Shown here piece after piece: positions 46,597-53,888 of a stretch of DNA of 64,000 bases. Source of the stretch: JACMNW01 sp031413495 (GTDB lineage Bacteria; Pseudomonadota; Alphaproteobacteria; Rhodobacterales; Rhodobacteraceae); contig JANOFE010000178.1 in NCBI GenBank assembly GCA_031413495.1, positions 21,893 to 85,892 of the forward strand, given 5' to 3'. The stretch's first letter is position 1. Every line of letters starts with the position of its first letter. Position numbers and translations under genes: made by a program. The notes under the pieces were generated by a model. The model was not told the origin of the DNA. It ran no database searches and saw nothing but the letters and a program-made list of their open reading frames with translations.

Positions 46597-47949
46597 CTAT
46601 ACCCCTTTTTGGCGTAGCGCTTTGATCGCGCGTAACCTGTCCAATAACTTTATGGCCAAACCTTGTTTATTGTCTTGTCGGGACCGGCCAATTGCCAAAG
46701 CCCCAGCGGGCACATTGGTGGTGATCACCGATCCCGATCCTGTCATCGCATCGGCACCAATGGTGACCGGGGCCACCAGCATCGTATCAGACCCGATAAA
46801 CACGCGAGGACCGATGGTGGTTTTATGTTTCATCACGCCGTCAAAGTTGCAGGTCACGGTGCCTGCGCCGATATTTGTATGCTCACCCACCTCGGCATCG
46901 CCAAGATAGGTCAGATGGCCAACTTTCACGCCCTCGGCCAAGGTGGAATTCTTGATCTCGACAAAGTTGCCGACATGCACGTCTTCGGAAAGTTCCGTGC
47001 CGGGGCGCAGGCGGGCAAAGGGGCCGACGGTGGCACCGCGGCTGATATGGCAGCCTTCCAGGTGACAAAAACCTTTGATTTCGGCGCCGGTTTCCACGGT
47101 GACGCCCGGCCCGAAAATCACATTGGGGCCGATCATGGCATCGCGGCCAACAAAGGTATCAAGGGCAAAGAACACGGTTTCGGGGGCCGTCATCGACACC
47201 CCGCACTCAAACGCGTCAGCGCGCGCGCGGGCCTGAAACGCGGCCTCTGCCCCGGCCAGCTCGGCACGCGTGTTGATGCCAAGCGTTTCTGCTTCATCGC
47301 AAATCACCACACCAGCGGACAGGCCCTGGGCGCGGGCAATGCCAACAATATCGGTCAGGTAGTATTCGCCCGACGCGTTATCATTGCCAATGGCGGCCAC
47401 AAGACCCGCCAAGGTGGCCAATTCGGCGCAGATCACACCGGAATTGCACAGGGTAATTTCGCGGATCGCATGGCTTGCGTCTTTGAATTCGACGATCCGT
47501 TCCAACATATCGCCCTTGGTGATCAGGCGACCATAGCGGCCCGGATCAGCGGCCTCAAACCCCAGCACGATAACCGCATAGCGCGACCGTGCGGCGCGCA
47601 TCAATTCAAGCGTCTCGGGACGGATGAACGGGGTATCGCCGTACAGGATCATGGCATCGCCAGTGGCATCTTGCAGCGCGGGCAAGGCTTGGGCCACGGC
47701 GTGGCCAGTACCAAGCCGTTCCGTTTGTTCTACGACGGTGATCGTATCATCAAACGCCAATGCAGCCTTGGTCACCGCGTCGGCCCCATGCCCTGCCACC
47801 ACAATCATGCGGTCCGGTGCCAGTGCCTGACCTGCCCGCAGGGCGTGATGCAGCAACGGGGCCGCCCCGACGTGGTGCAGGACTTTTGGCAGATCGGAAT
47901 TCATCCGGGTGCCCTGTCCTGCGGCGAGGACAATCAATGAAACCGACAT
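46597..47949 (-). CDS. glmU: Bifunctional GlcNAc-1-P uridyltransferase / GlcN-1-P acetyltransferase
   Basis: 450 residues. The N-terminal pyrophosphorylase domain begins SLIVLAAGQGTRMNSDLPKV. The C-terminal part is a left-handed beta helix of hexapeptide repeats (VIFGPGVTVETGAEIKGFCH; HTNIGAGTVTCNFDG) and acetylates GlcN-1-P. The start is ATG 47949, with AAGGGAAG about seven bases upstream; a long open frame to 48204 is not coding. It is the first gene of the glm operon and divergent from gph. Confidence 0.96.
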   Translation of the reverse strand: MSVSLIVLAAGQGTRMNSDLPKVLHHVGAAPLLHHALRAGQALAPDRMIVVAGHGADAVTKAALAFDDTITVVEQTERLGTGHAVAQALPALQDATGDAMILYGDTPFIRPETLELMRAARSRYAVIVLGFEAADPGRYGRLITKGDMLERIVEFKDASHAIREITLCNSGVICAELATLAGLVAAIGNDNASGEYYLTDIVGIARAQGLSAGVVICDEAETLGINTRAELAGAEAAFQARARADAFECGVSMTAPETVFFALDTFVGRDAMIGPNVIFGPGVTVETGAEIKGFCHLEGCHISRGATVGPFARLRPGTELSEDVHVGNFVEIKNSTLAEGVKVGHLTYLGDAEVGEHTNIGAGTVTCNFDGVMKHKTTIGPRVFIGSDTMLVAPVTIGADAMTGSGSVITTNVPAGALAIGRSRQDNKQGLAIKLLDRLRAIKALRQKGV

Positions 47950-48041
47950 AAAACACTTCCCTTTAAGCTGCGCCCGTTTTAGCGGGTTGTAGCAATGCCG
48001 CAAGGGCCAGCCTATCACTTGTCTTTTCGCAAAATTACAAC

Positions 48042-48716
48042 ATGGGAATGTCGATGCGTACAGTGGTCTTTGATCTGGATGGCACGCTTGCCGATACATC
48101 TGCCGATCTGTTGGCGGCTGCCAACGCCTGTTTTCGTGGCCTTGGCCACGGCGATATGCTGGATGCTGGCGATACGCTGACGGCCTTTCATGGCGGTCGT
48201 GCAATGCTGCGCCTTGGGTTTTCGCGGTTGACGGGGTACAGCGAAACCGATGTCGATGCGCAGTATCCGGTTTTGTTAACCGCGTATGCAGATGCGATCG
48301 ACATCCATACCACGCTTTATCCGGGCACCGAAAAAGCCCTTATGGCCCTGCGGGATGCTGGCTTTGCCTTGGCAATTTGCACCAATAAGCCTGCAGGGCT
48401 GGCCGAAACGCTGACCCGGCGGCTTGGCATTCGGCATCACTTTGGTGCGCTTGTCGGCGCTGATACGTTGCCCCTGCGCAAACCCCATCCCGCGCCGTTG
48501 CTTGAGGCGATTGCCCGCGTTGCGGGCGATCCGGCCCGCACCCTGTTGATCGGTGATACCCAGACCGACCGCGATACGGGTCGTGCGGCAAGTGTGCCGG
48601 TGGCCCTTGTCACCTTTGGGCCCGAGGGGGCAGGGGTTGCCCGCATGCAGCCCGAGGCGTTGCTGCACCATTTTGATGATTTGCCGGGTCTTGCGCAGCA
48701 AATGCTGGCAAAATAG
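48042..48716 (+). CDS. gph: Phosphoglycolate phosphatase-like HAD hydrolase
   Basis: 224-residue HAD phosphatase. Motif I with the nucleophile is VVFDLDGTLADTSADL; motif III Lys is in LPLRKPHPAPL; motif IV is LLIGDTQTDRDTG. It clears 2-phosphoglycolate from DNA repair or photorespiration-like oxygenation. Three possible ATGs lie within four codons (48042, 48048, 48054). The thermonuclease-like gene begins four bases after its stop. Confidence 0.88.
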   Translation: MGMSMRTVVFDLDGTLADTSADLLAAANACFRGLGHGDMLDAGDTLTAFHGGRAMLRLGFSRLTGYSETDVDAQYPVLLTAYADAIDIHTTLYPGTEKALMALRDAGFALAICTNKPAGLAETLTRRLGIRHHFGALVGADTLPLRKPHPAPLLEAIARVAGDPARTLLIGDTQTDRDTGRAASVPVALVTFGPEGAGVARMQPEALLHHFDDLPGLAQQMLAK

Positions 48717-48720
48717 GCCG

Positions 48721-49287
48721 ATGCGCCAAAACCGCCCCACGATCGTTCCCTACAGCCGCGATTACCGTCGCCCGCCGCGATGGGGCATGGGCGTACCACC
48801 CCGCAAACCACAGCGCTGGTGGCAACGCGTGGCTGACCCGTTGTTTTATCTGCGTGCCGTGATCCTGCTGTCTGGCTTGGCGCTTGTTGCCATCCCGCTG
48901 ATTTCTGATGGCACTTTGGCGCTTCTGCGGCCGATCCCAGCGGGTGCGCAAAGCTGTCGTGTGGTGCGGGTGATTGATGGTGACACTGCCGATTTGTGGT
49001 GTGCAACCGCAGGCTTGCAGCGTGCGCGGTTGGCGGGCTTTGATGCGCCAGAACTGTTTTCGCCCAATTGCATGGCAGAACTGATTGCGGCGCAAAAGGC
49101 AAAATGGGCGCTGCGCGGCCTGCTGTTGACAGGGGGACCGCTGCGCATGTCACTTGGCGGGCTGGATAAATATGAGCGCCGTTTGGTGACAGTTTGGGTG
49201 AATGGCGTACCGCTTGCCAAGGCCATGATCGCGGGCGGCCATGCGCGGAAATATGGCGGTGAGGCCCGGCAAAGCTGGTGCGATTGA
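48721..49287 (+). CDS. Membrane-anchored thermonuclease-like (SNase) protein
   Basis: 188 residues. About 40 basic, Pro/Arg-rich residues precede one hydrophobic helix (FYLRAVILLSGLALVAIPLI), then a staphylococcal-nuclease fold: SCRVVRVIDGDTADLW, RARLAGFDAPELFSPNC, and DKYERRLVTVWVNGVPLAKAMI. The catalytic Arg/Asp/Glu positions of the OB-fold nuclease appear present. The domain faces the periplasm if the helix is a signal anchor. ATG 48721 follows the gph stop by four bases. Confidence 0.82.
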   Translation: MRQNRPTIVPYSRDYRRPPRWGMGVPPRKPQRWWQRVADPLFYLRAVILLSGLALVAIPLISDGTLALLRPIPAGAQSCRVVRVIDGDTADLWCATAGLQRARLAGFDAPELFSPNCMAELIAAQKAKWALRGLLLTGGPLRMSLGGLDKYERRLVTVWVNGVPLAKAMIAGGHARKYGGEARQSWCD

Positions 49288-49714
49288 TCATCGGGTTCTG
49301 GTGATGGCGTTATGTATGTATTTAAGGTAAAATGTTCGATTTATGCAATTTAATGAGAGTTATTCGAATGTAGAAGCGTGTGAATACTTGAAAATGGCAA
49401 TGTAAGTGTTGCTTGTTCTTAGCATTCAGTTGCGAATTCCAGTGTGCCAACGGTGACTTGCACTTCAAAAGCTGACCGCTGATTTGCGCCAAGAACTTGA
49501 CTGGCAGGCCTGCCGCGGTGTTCTGGCCATTTGGGGCCGCGTGGTCGCCTTGCAAATACACCCTGATTTTTAATGCAGAACATCCTACCCCCGCGGTTAC
49601 ATATTCTGCTGCCTTCGGTTGACCGCGACGGGGGGGCGGGGTAAATGGGGCGCAACGCATAGGCGAACCACGCTTTGCCGCAGCCCGTGTACCGCCAGCG
49701 ATAGGAGCAGCCTC
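49288..49714. other. Intergenic leader upstream of the nuo operon
   Basis: A 427-base stretch with no gene I can support. The first ~150 bases (49300-49440) are conspicuously AT-rich compared with the surroundings and contain several TATGTAT/TTTAAG-like tracts. A 12-base palindrome GGCAGGCCTGCC lies at 49503-49514. Short ORFs here have no recognisable features. The region probably contains the main nuo promoter. Confidence 0.55.
49619..49647 (+). promoter_or_regulatory. Candidate sigma-70 promoter for nuoA
   Basis: TTGACC at 49619-49624 and TAAATG at 49642-49647 are separated by 17 bases, mostly G. Transcription would start near 49655, about 60 bases upstream of the nuoA ATG. This is the best -35/-10 pair I find in the leader, but -10 matches only weakly. 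Confidence 0.3.
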
Positions 49715-50080
49715 ATGGACCAACTTCTGCGTGAGTATTTGCCAATCATCATATTTTTAGCCTTGGCCATCGGCCTTGGACTGGTGCTTTTGCTTGCCGC
49801 AATGGTGCTTGCAGTGCGCAACCCTGACCCGGAAAAAGTGTCTGCTTATGAATGTGGGTTCAATGCCTTTGATGACGCCCGCATGAAATTTGACGTGCGG
49901 TTTTACCTCGTCTCGATCCTGTTCATCATCTTTGATCTTGAGGTGGCGTTTCTGTTCCCATGGGCGGTGGCTTTTGGTGAAATCAGCATGGCGGCTTTTT
50001 GGTCGATGATGTTGTTTCTGGGGGTGTTGACCGTGGGCTTTGCCTATGAGTGGAAAAAAGGCGCGTTGGAATGGGAATGA
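49715..50080 (+). CDS. nuoA: NADH-quinone oxidoreductase subunit A
   Basis: 121-residue membrane subunit with three helices. The conserved loop SAYECGFNAFDDARMKFDVRF and FYLVSILFIIFDLEVAFLFP are diagnostic. It sits at the junction of the membrane arm and the quinone-binding site. ATG 49715 has TAGGAG upstream. Unusually, nuoB does not follow directly: about 900 bases containing an antisense gene separate them. Confidence 0.97.
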   Translation: MDQLLREYLPIIIFLALAIGLGLVLLLAAMVLAVRNPDPEKVSAYECGFNAFDDARMKFDVRFYLVSILFIIFDLEVAFLFPWAVAFGEISMAAFWSMMLFLGVLTVGFAYEWKKGALEWE

Positions 50081-50209
50081 CCATTCGTCATTTCTTTCAC
50101 GGTATCTAAATCGCCTGTCAGGCATGTGGCGCATTTTACCAAGGCCCTGAACGGGCGGTAGAACAGGCTGCGAACTGGGCGGCTGCCACAGCCGCAGCCC
50201 TTCATCAGA

Positions 50210-50596
50210 TTACATCGCGGCTTTTGCAGCATCCGCTACAGTGCCGTCTGGCATGGTTTTGCACGCTTCCACCAATTTTGCCATCGACGCTTCGGTTGTT
50301 GCGGTTGCTGCGGTTTTTTCGTCATCCGTCATTGCCGCCATCGCCGTGTCCATTTCAGCCATCATGGCTGTTTTTTCTTCGGCTGTCATTGCCATAGCCG
50401 CAGTTTTTTCCTCTTCGGTCATGGCCATCATGGCATCCATCTGCTGCGTCGCAGTCATCATGCCGGCGCTGTCCATCGCGCTATAATCGGCGCAGGTCAA
50501 CGTCATAGGATCAACCATATGGGCGTCTGAAAACGCCGGCAGAGTCGACGCAACCACAAGTCCGCTTGCCGCAACCATTTTGATGAAATTATTCAT
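50210..50596 (-). CDS. Met-rich secreted protein, HdeA-like cysteine pattern, antisense in nuo operon
   Basis: 128 residues. A signal peptide (MNNFIKMVAASGLVVASTLP, cleavage near residue 25) is followed by a mature domain with two cysteines: Cys35 in LTCADYSAMD and Cys112 in LVEACKTMPDGTV. This T-C-x-[DE]-[FY] ... C-K-x-x-P arrangement resembles the acid chaperone HdeA. The centre differs: 21 methionines overall and three copies of an M-T-x-x-E-K-T-A unit at residues 59, 70 and 89, in a charged helical stretch. AAGGAA lies eight bases before the ATG. It reads against the nuo operon between nuoA and nuoB. Acid protection, copper binding or methionine-based oxidant scavenging are all possible; none is shown. 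Confidence 0.75.
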   Translation of the reverse strand: MNNFIKMVAASGLVVASTLPAFSDAHMVDPMTLTCADYSAMDSAGMMTATQQMDAMMAMTEEEKTAAMAMTAEEKTAMMAEMDTAMAAMTDDEKTAATATTEASMAKLVEACKTMPDGTVADAAKAAM

Positions 50597-50984
50597 GTCA
50601 GGTGTTCCTTATTCGAATGGGCCGCACAGCGCGGCACTAGGTCAATTAACTTTTGGCCAGCTGGTTCCATCCCTTTTGTCGCGGTGGCAAAACTTCGCCG
50701 TTTTGCAGCTTTAAGGCCCGTCTCCGGTGGCGCGTCCGACAGTAGGGTCAGTGAGGCCAGAATTTGCCCGCCTGACACCCCTAAAATGCCGCACCTGCGA
50801 CGCTGCCTTTAGTTGACCCTGCCGGGGGGGAGAGGTATTGAACATCAAACGTTTCGGCAGGCCCACGTTTTGGGCTTTGTGAGGCGTGCTGTGAAGGGGC
50901 GTTGGCGACATCTGGTCCGGCAATGTTGTTCCGGGCGGTGCTGACGGTCGGCGCTGCCTAAAAAGGGAAGAAGGGTGTACGCGA
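50597..50984. other. Gap between the antisense gene and nuoB
   Basis: 388 bases with no gene I can support. A perfect 7-bp inverted repeat GCAAAAC / GTTTTGC lies at 50687-50706. GGGGGGAGAGGTATT at 50825-50839 matches the outer end of the hairpin repeat found at 53376-53473, apparently a partial copy. The promoter of the antisense gene should lie in the left part. Confidence 0.5.
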
Positions 50985-51518
50985 ATGGGAGTGATGTCCG
51001 GTGCCAATACCGCAGGCGAAGACGCTGATGTGGCGGTGCGTACGCTTAACGCAGAACTGGCGGACAAGGGGTTTTTGCTGACCTCGACCGAAGATATTAT
51101 CAACTGGGCGCGCATCGGCAGTCTGCATTGGATGACCTTCGGGTTGGCTTGTTGCGCGGTTGAGATGATGCATACCGCGATGCCGCGCTATGATATGGAA
51201 CGCTTTGGCACTGCGCCTCGCGCCTCCCCCCGGCAATCTGATCTGATGATCGTTGCCGGCACGCTGACCAACAAAATGGCCCCGGCGCTGCGGAAGGTTT
51301 ACGATCAGATGCCAGAACCCCGCTATGTGATTTCGATGGGTTCCTGCGCCAATGGCGGGGGGTATTATCACTACTCCTATTCGGTTGTGCGCGGCTGTGA
51401 CCGGATCGTGCCTGTTGACATCTATGTGCCCGGCTGTCCGCCCACCGCCGAAGCCCTGCTGTACGGCATCTTGCAGTTGCAGCGGAAAATCCGCCGCACT
51501 GGCACCATTACGCGGTAA
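50985..51518 (+). CDS. nuoB: NADH-quinone oxidoreductase subunit B
   Basis: 177-residue peripheral-arm subunit carrying cluster N2, the last electron donor to quinone. The tandem cysteines are in GLACCAVEMMHT; further ligands are in SMGSCANGGG and YVPGCPPTAEAL. The start at 50985 is preceded by a purine-rich AGGGAAGAAGGG. nuoC follows after 11 bases. Confidence 0.98.
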   Translation: MGVMSGANTAGEDADVAVRTLNAELADKGFLLTSTEDIINWARIGSLHWMTFGLACCAVEMMHTAMPRYDMERFGTAPRASPRQSDLMIVAGTLTNKMAPALRKVYDQMPEPRYVISMGSCANGGGYYHYSYSVVRGCDRIVPVDIYVPGCPPTAEALLYGILQLQRKIRRTGTITR

Positions 51519-51529
51519 GGATCTGCCCG

Positions 51530-52138
51530 ATGACAGACACACTGAATGATCTTGGCGCCCATCTGTCGGCAAAGCGGCCCGATGCTGTTTTATCGGCAAC
51601 GGTGACGCATGGCGAATTGACACTGAACGTTCCGCTGTCGCAGCTTGAAGGCTTGGTGGAGTTCTTAAAATCCGATGTGTCCTGCCGGTTTACCACGCTG
51701 GTGGATATCACCGCGATTGATCACCCCGAGCGCGCGGCACGGTTTGACATGATCTATCATTTTCTGTCGATGTATAAAAACCACCGCATCCGCCTTAAGG
51801 TTGCCATTCGTGCCGATGACATGGTTCCGTCCATCCACGCCATTCATCCAAGTGCGAATTGGTTTGAACGCGAAGTGTTTGATATGTTTGGTATCCTGTT
51901 TTCTGGTCATCCTGACCTGCGGCGCATTCTGACCGATTACGGCTTTCGCGGGCATCCGTTGCGCAAAGATTTCCCGACCACCGGCTATACCGAAGTGCGT
52001 TATGACGAGGCGCAAAAGCGCGTGGTTTATGAGCCCGTCAGTCTGGTGCAAGAATACCGGCAGTTTGATTTTATGTCCCCATGGGAAGGGGCAAATTACA
52101 TCCTTCCCGGTGATGAAAAGAAAGAGGCCGCAAAATGA
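51530..52138 (+). CDS. nuoC: NADH-quinone oxidoreductase subunit C
   Basis: 202-residue 30-kDa-type subunit. Diagnostic segments are RFDMIYHFLSMYKNHRIRLK, ANWFEREVFDMFGILFSGHP and the C-terminal LRRILTDYGFRGHPLRKDFP. It is separate from NuoD, unlike the fused NuoCD of enterobacteria. It overlaps nuoD by four bases. Confidence 0.97.
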   Translation: MTDTLNDLGAHLSAKRPDAVLSATVTHGELTLNVPLSQLEGLVEFLKSDVSCRFTTLVDITAIDHPERAARFDMIYHFLSMYKNHRIRLKVAIRADDMVPSIHAIHPSANWFEREVFDMFGILFSGHPDLRRILTDYGFRGHPLRKDFPTTGYTEVRYDEAQKRVVYEPVSLVQEYRQFDFMSPWEGANYILPGDEKKEAAK

Positions 52139-53373
52139 TGGACGGCGATATCCGCAAAAACACCTATGATGACGGGTCGTCCGATTTCGAGACGGGCGAG
52201 CAGAAAATCCGCAATTTCAACATCAACTTCGGCCCGCAACACCCTGCAGCGCATGGTGTTTTGCGTCTGGTTCTGGAACTTGACGGCGAAATTGTTGAAC
52301 GTTGCGATCCGCATATCGGCCTGTTGCACCGTGGCACCGAAAAGCTGATGGAAAGCCGCACCTACCTGCAAAACCTGCCGTATTTCGACCGGCTGGATTA
52401 TGTGGCCCCGATGAACCAGGAACATGCCTGGTGTCTGGCGATTGAAAAACTGACCGGAACCTCCGTGCCGCGCCGCGCGTCGTTGATCCGGGTGCTGTTT
52501 TCAGAAATCGGCCGCATTCTTAGCCATCTGTTGAACGTCACCACCCAAGCGATGGATGTGGGCGCATTGACCCCGCCGCTGTGGGGTTTTGAAGAACGCG
52601 AAAAGCTGATGGTGTTTTATGAACGCGCATCGGGCGCACGCCTTCACGCCGCTTATTTTCGTCCCGGTGGAGTGCATCAGGACCTGACCCCGCAACTGGT
52701 GGAAGATATCGACATCTGGGCCGAGGCGTTTCCGCGCCTGCTGGATGATATCGACGGGTTGCTGACCGAAAACCGCATCTTCAAACAACGCAATGCCGAT
52801 ATTGGAGTGGTGACGGAAGAGGATATCCAGAAATGGGGCTTTTCTGGCGTCATGGTGCGCGGATCGGGTCTGGCATGGGATTTGCGTCGCGCGCAACCCT
52901 ATGAATGCTATGATGAATTTGATTTCAAAATTCCGGTTGGTGTGAATGGCGATTGTTACGATCGCTACCTGTGCCGGATGGCCGAAATGCGCGAATCCAC
53001 CTCGATCATCCGTCAAGCCATTGCCAAACTGCGGGTGGAGCCCGGCGATGTTATGGCGCGCGGCAAGGTGACACCGCCGAACCGGGCCGAGATGAAAACC
53101 TCGATGGAAGCGCTGATCCACCATTTCAAGCTCTATACCGAAGGCTTCCATGTCCCTGCAGGCGAGATTTACGCCAGCGTCGAGGCCCCAAAGGGTGAAT
53201 TCGGCGTTTATCTTGTTGCTGATGGGTCCAACAAACCCTACCGCGCCAAAATTCGCGCGCCGGGTTTCCTGCACCTGCAGGCGATGGATTACATCTGCAA
53301 GGGGCACCAGTTGGCTGATGTGGCCGCGATTATTGGCACGATGGATGTGGTGTTCGGGGAGATTGATCGGTGA
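52135..53373 (+). CDS. nuoD: NADH-quinone oxidoreductase subunit D
   Basis: 412-residue 49-kDa-type subunit forming the quinone pocket with NuoB. Seen: FNINFGPQHPAAHGVLRLVLE, HIGLLHRGTEKLMESRTYLQ, FELPYFDRLDY-like QNLPYFDRLDYVAPMNQEH, and the C-terminal D-V-V-F-G-E-I-D-R. Three bases after its stop a block of GC-rich inverted repeats begins, followed by the DUF559 gene instead of nuoE. Confidence 0.98.
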   Translation: MMDGDIRKNTYDDGSSDFETGEQKIRNFNINFGPQHPAAHGVLRLVLELDGEIVERCDPHIGLLHRGTEKLMESRTYLQNLPYFDRLDYVAPMNQEHAWCLAIEKLTGTSVPRRASLIRVLFSEIGRILSHLLNVTTQAMDVGALTPPLWGFEEREKLMVFYERASGARLHAAYFRPGGVHQDLTPQLVEDIDIWAEAFPRLLDDIDGLLTENRIFKQRNADIGVVTEEDIQKWGFSGVMVRGSGLAWDLRRAQPYECYDEFDFKIPVGVNGDCYDRYLCRMAEMRESTSIIRQAIAKLRVEPGDVMARGKVTPPNRAEMKTSMEALIHHFKLYTEGFHVPAGEIYASVEAPKGEFGVYLVADGSNKPYRAKIRAPGFLHLQAMDYICKGHQLADVAAIIGTMDVVFGEIDR

Positions 53374-53375
53374 AA

Positions 53376-53473
53376 GAAAATACCTCTCCCCCAGCCCCTC
53401 TCCCACGGGAGAGGGGAGGTGCTGTCCTTCCCCCCTCTCCGCCTCGGAGAGGGGTTGGGGGAGAGGTATTTTC
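53376..53473. repeat. Inverted pair of GC-rich hairpin repeat units (A and B)
   Basis: Outer arms at 53376-53403 and 53446-53473 are 28 bases long and match at 27 positions when one is reverse-complemented; each ends GAAAATACCTCTCCCCCA. Inside, unit A forms its own hairpin CCCCTCTCC/GGAGAGGGG (53395-53416) and unit B another with loop CCT (53432-53454). The block is a REPIN-like pair that can fold as two small hairpins or one large one. It starts three bases after nuoD and ends 13 bases before the DUF559 ATG. Confidence 0.92.
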
Positions 53474-53486
53474 TCGCGGTTCCGGA

Positions 53487-53888
53487 ATGACCGACCGCGC
53501 GCGCGATCTTCGCAGCAACATGACCGATGCCGAACGCAAGCTTTGGTTAGCACTATGCGGTGACCAGCTTGGTGTGCGCGTTCGTCGCCAGTTGGTCATC
53601 GACAAGCGCTACATTGTCGATTTTTGTGCGCCGCAGATCAGGTTGATCATCGAAGTAGATGGCCAGCATCATATCACTTCGCTGTCTGATCCTGTCCGAA
53701 CTGCTTATCTTGAGGCGCGTGACTATACTGTGCTGCGTTTTTGGAACAACGCTGTTCTTAACGAGACAGAGACAGTCATCGACGCTACGCACCGACTTGT
53801 CACTGATTTGCTCGCCGCAAGACCCTCTCCCCCGACCCCTCTCCGAGACGGAGAGGGGAGACGCCTTTTGCCAAAGGACTGCGCCTAA
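53487..53888 (+). CDS. DUF559 (Vsr/PD-(D/E)XK-like) nuclease domain protein inside nuo operon
   Basis: 133 residues. The conserved N-terminus is ARDLRSNMTDAERKLWLAL; the putative nuclease core is RYIVDFCAPQIRLIIEVDGQ followed by HH, giving the V-D-F ... E-V-D-G-x-x-H pattern of DUF559, related to very-short-patch repair endonucleases. The frame is also open leftward to 53370 through the repeat block, so a longer product is possible; ATG 53487 starts at the conserved region. The last ~22 residues (RPSPPTPLRDGEG...) are encoded by repeat unit C. Its TAA overlaps the nuoE ATG. GC is lower than nuo in the core. Function of DUF559 is not established. Confidence 0.82.
   Translation: MTDRARDLRSNMTDAERKLWLALCGDQLGVRVRRQLVIDKRYIVDFCAPQIRLIIEVDGQHHITSLSDPVRTAYLEARDYTVLRFWNNAVLNETETVIDATHRLVTDLLAARPSPPTPLRDGEGRRLLPKDCA
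53823..53860 (+). repeat. Hairpin repeat unit C
   Basis: CCCTCTCCCCCGACCCCTCT and the following bases match the reverse complement of unit B (53432-53473) with few changes. It includes the inner hairpin CCCCTCTCCG / CGGAGAGGGG. Units B and C thus lie in opposite orientation on either side of the DUF559 core, tails inward and hairpins outward. Unit C is translated as the C-terminal tail of the DUF559 protein. Confidence 0.88.

Noticed and set aside
46663..47940. 425-codon plus-strand ORF opposite glmU
   Set aside because: Shadow of glmU hexapeptide repeats; no start signal or domain.
49322..49723. Minus-strand ORF of 133 codons in the nuo leader
   Set aside because: No signal, domain or ribosome-binding site, and it crosses the likely promoter and the nuoA start.
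50711..51115. Minus-strand ORF overlapping the start of nuoB
   Set aside because: Ser/Pro-rich shadow without ribosome-binding site; nuoB is certain.
53370..53486. N-terminal extension of the DUF559 protein through the repeat block
   Set aside because: The peptide (SPPAPLPRERGG-like) is a translation of the hairpin repeat; the conserved domain begins at ATG 53487. Kept as an alternative start only.
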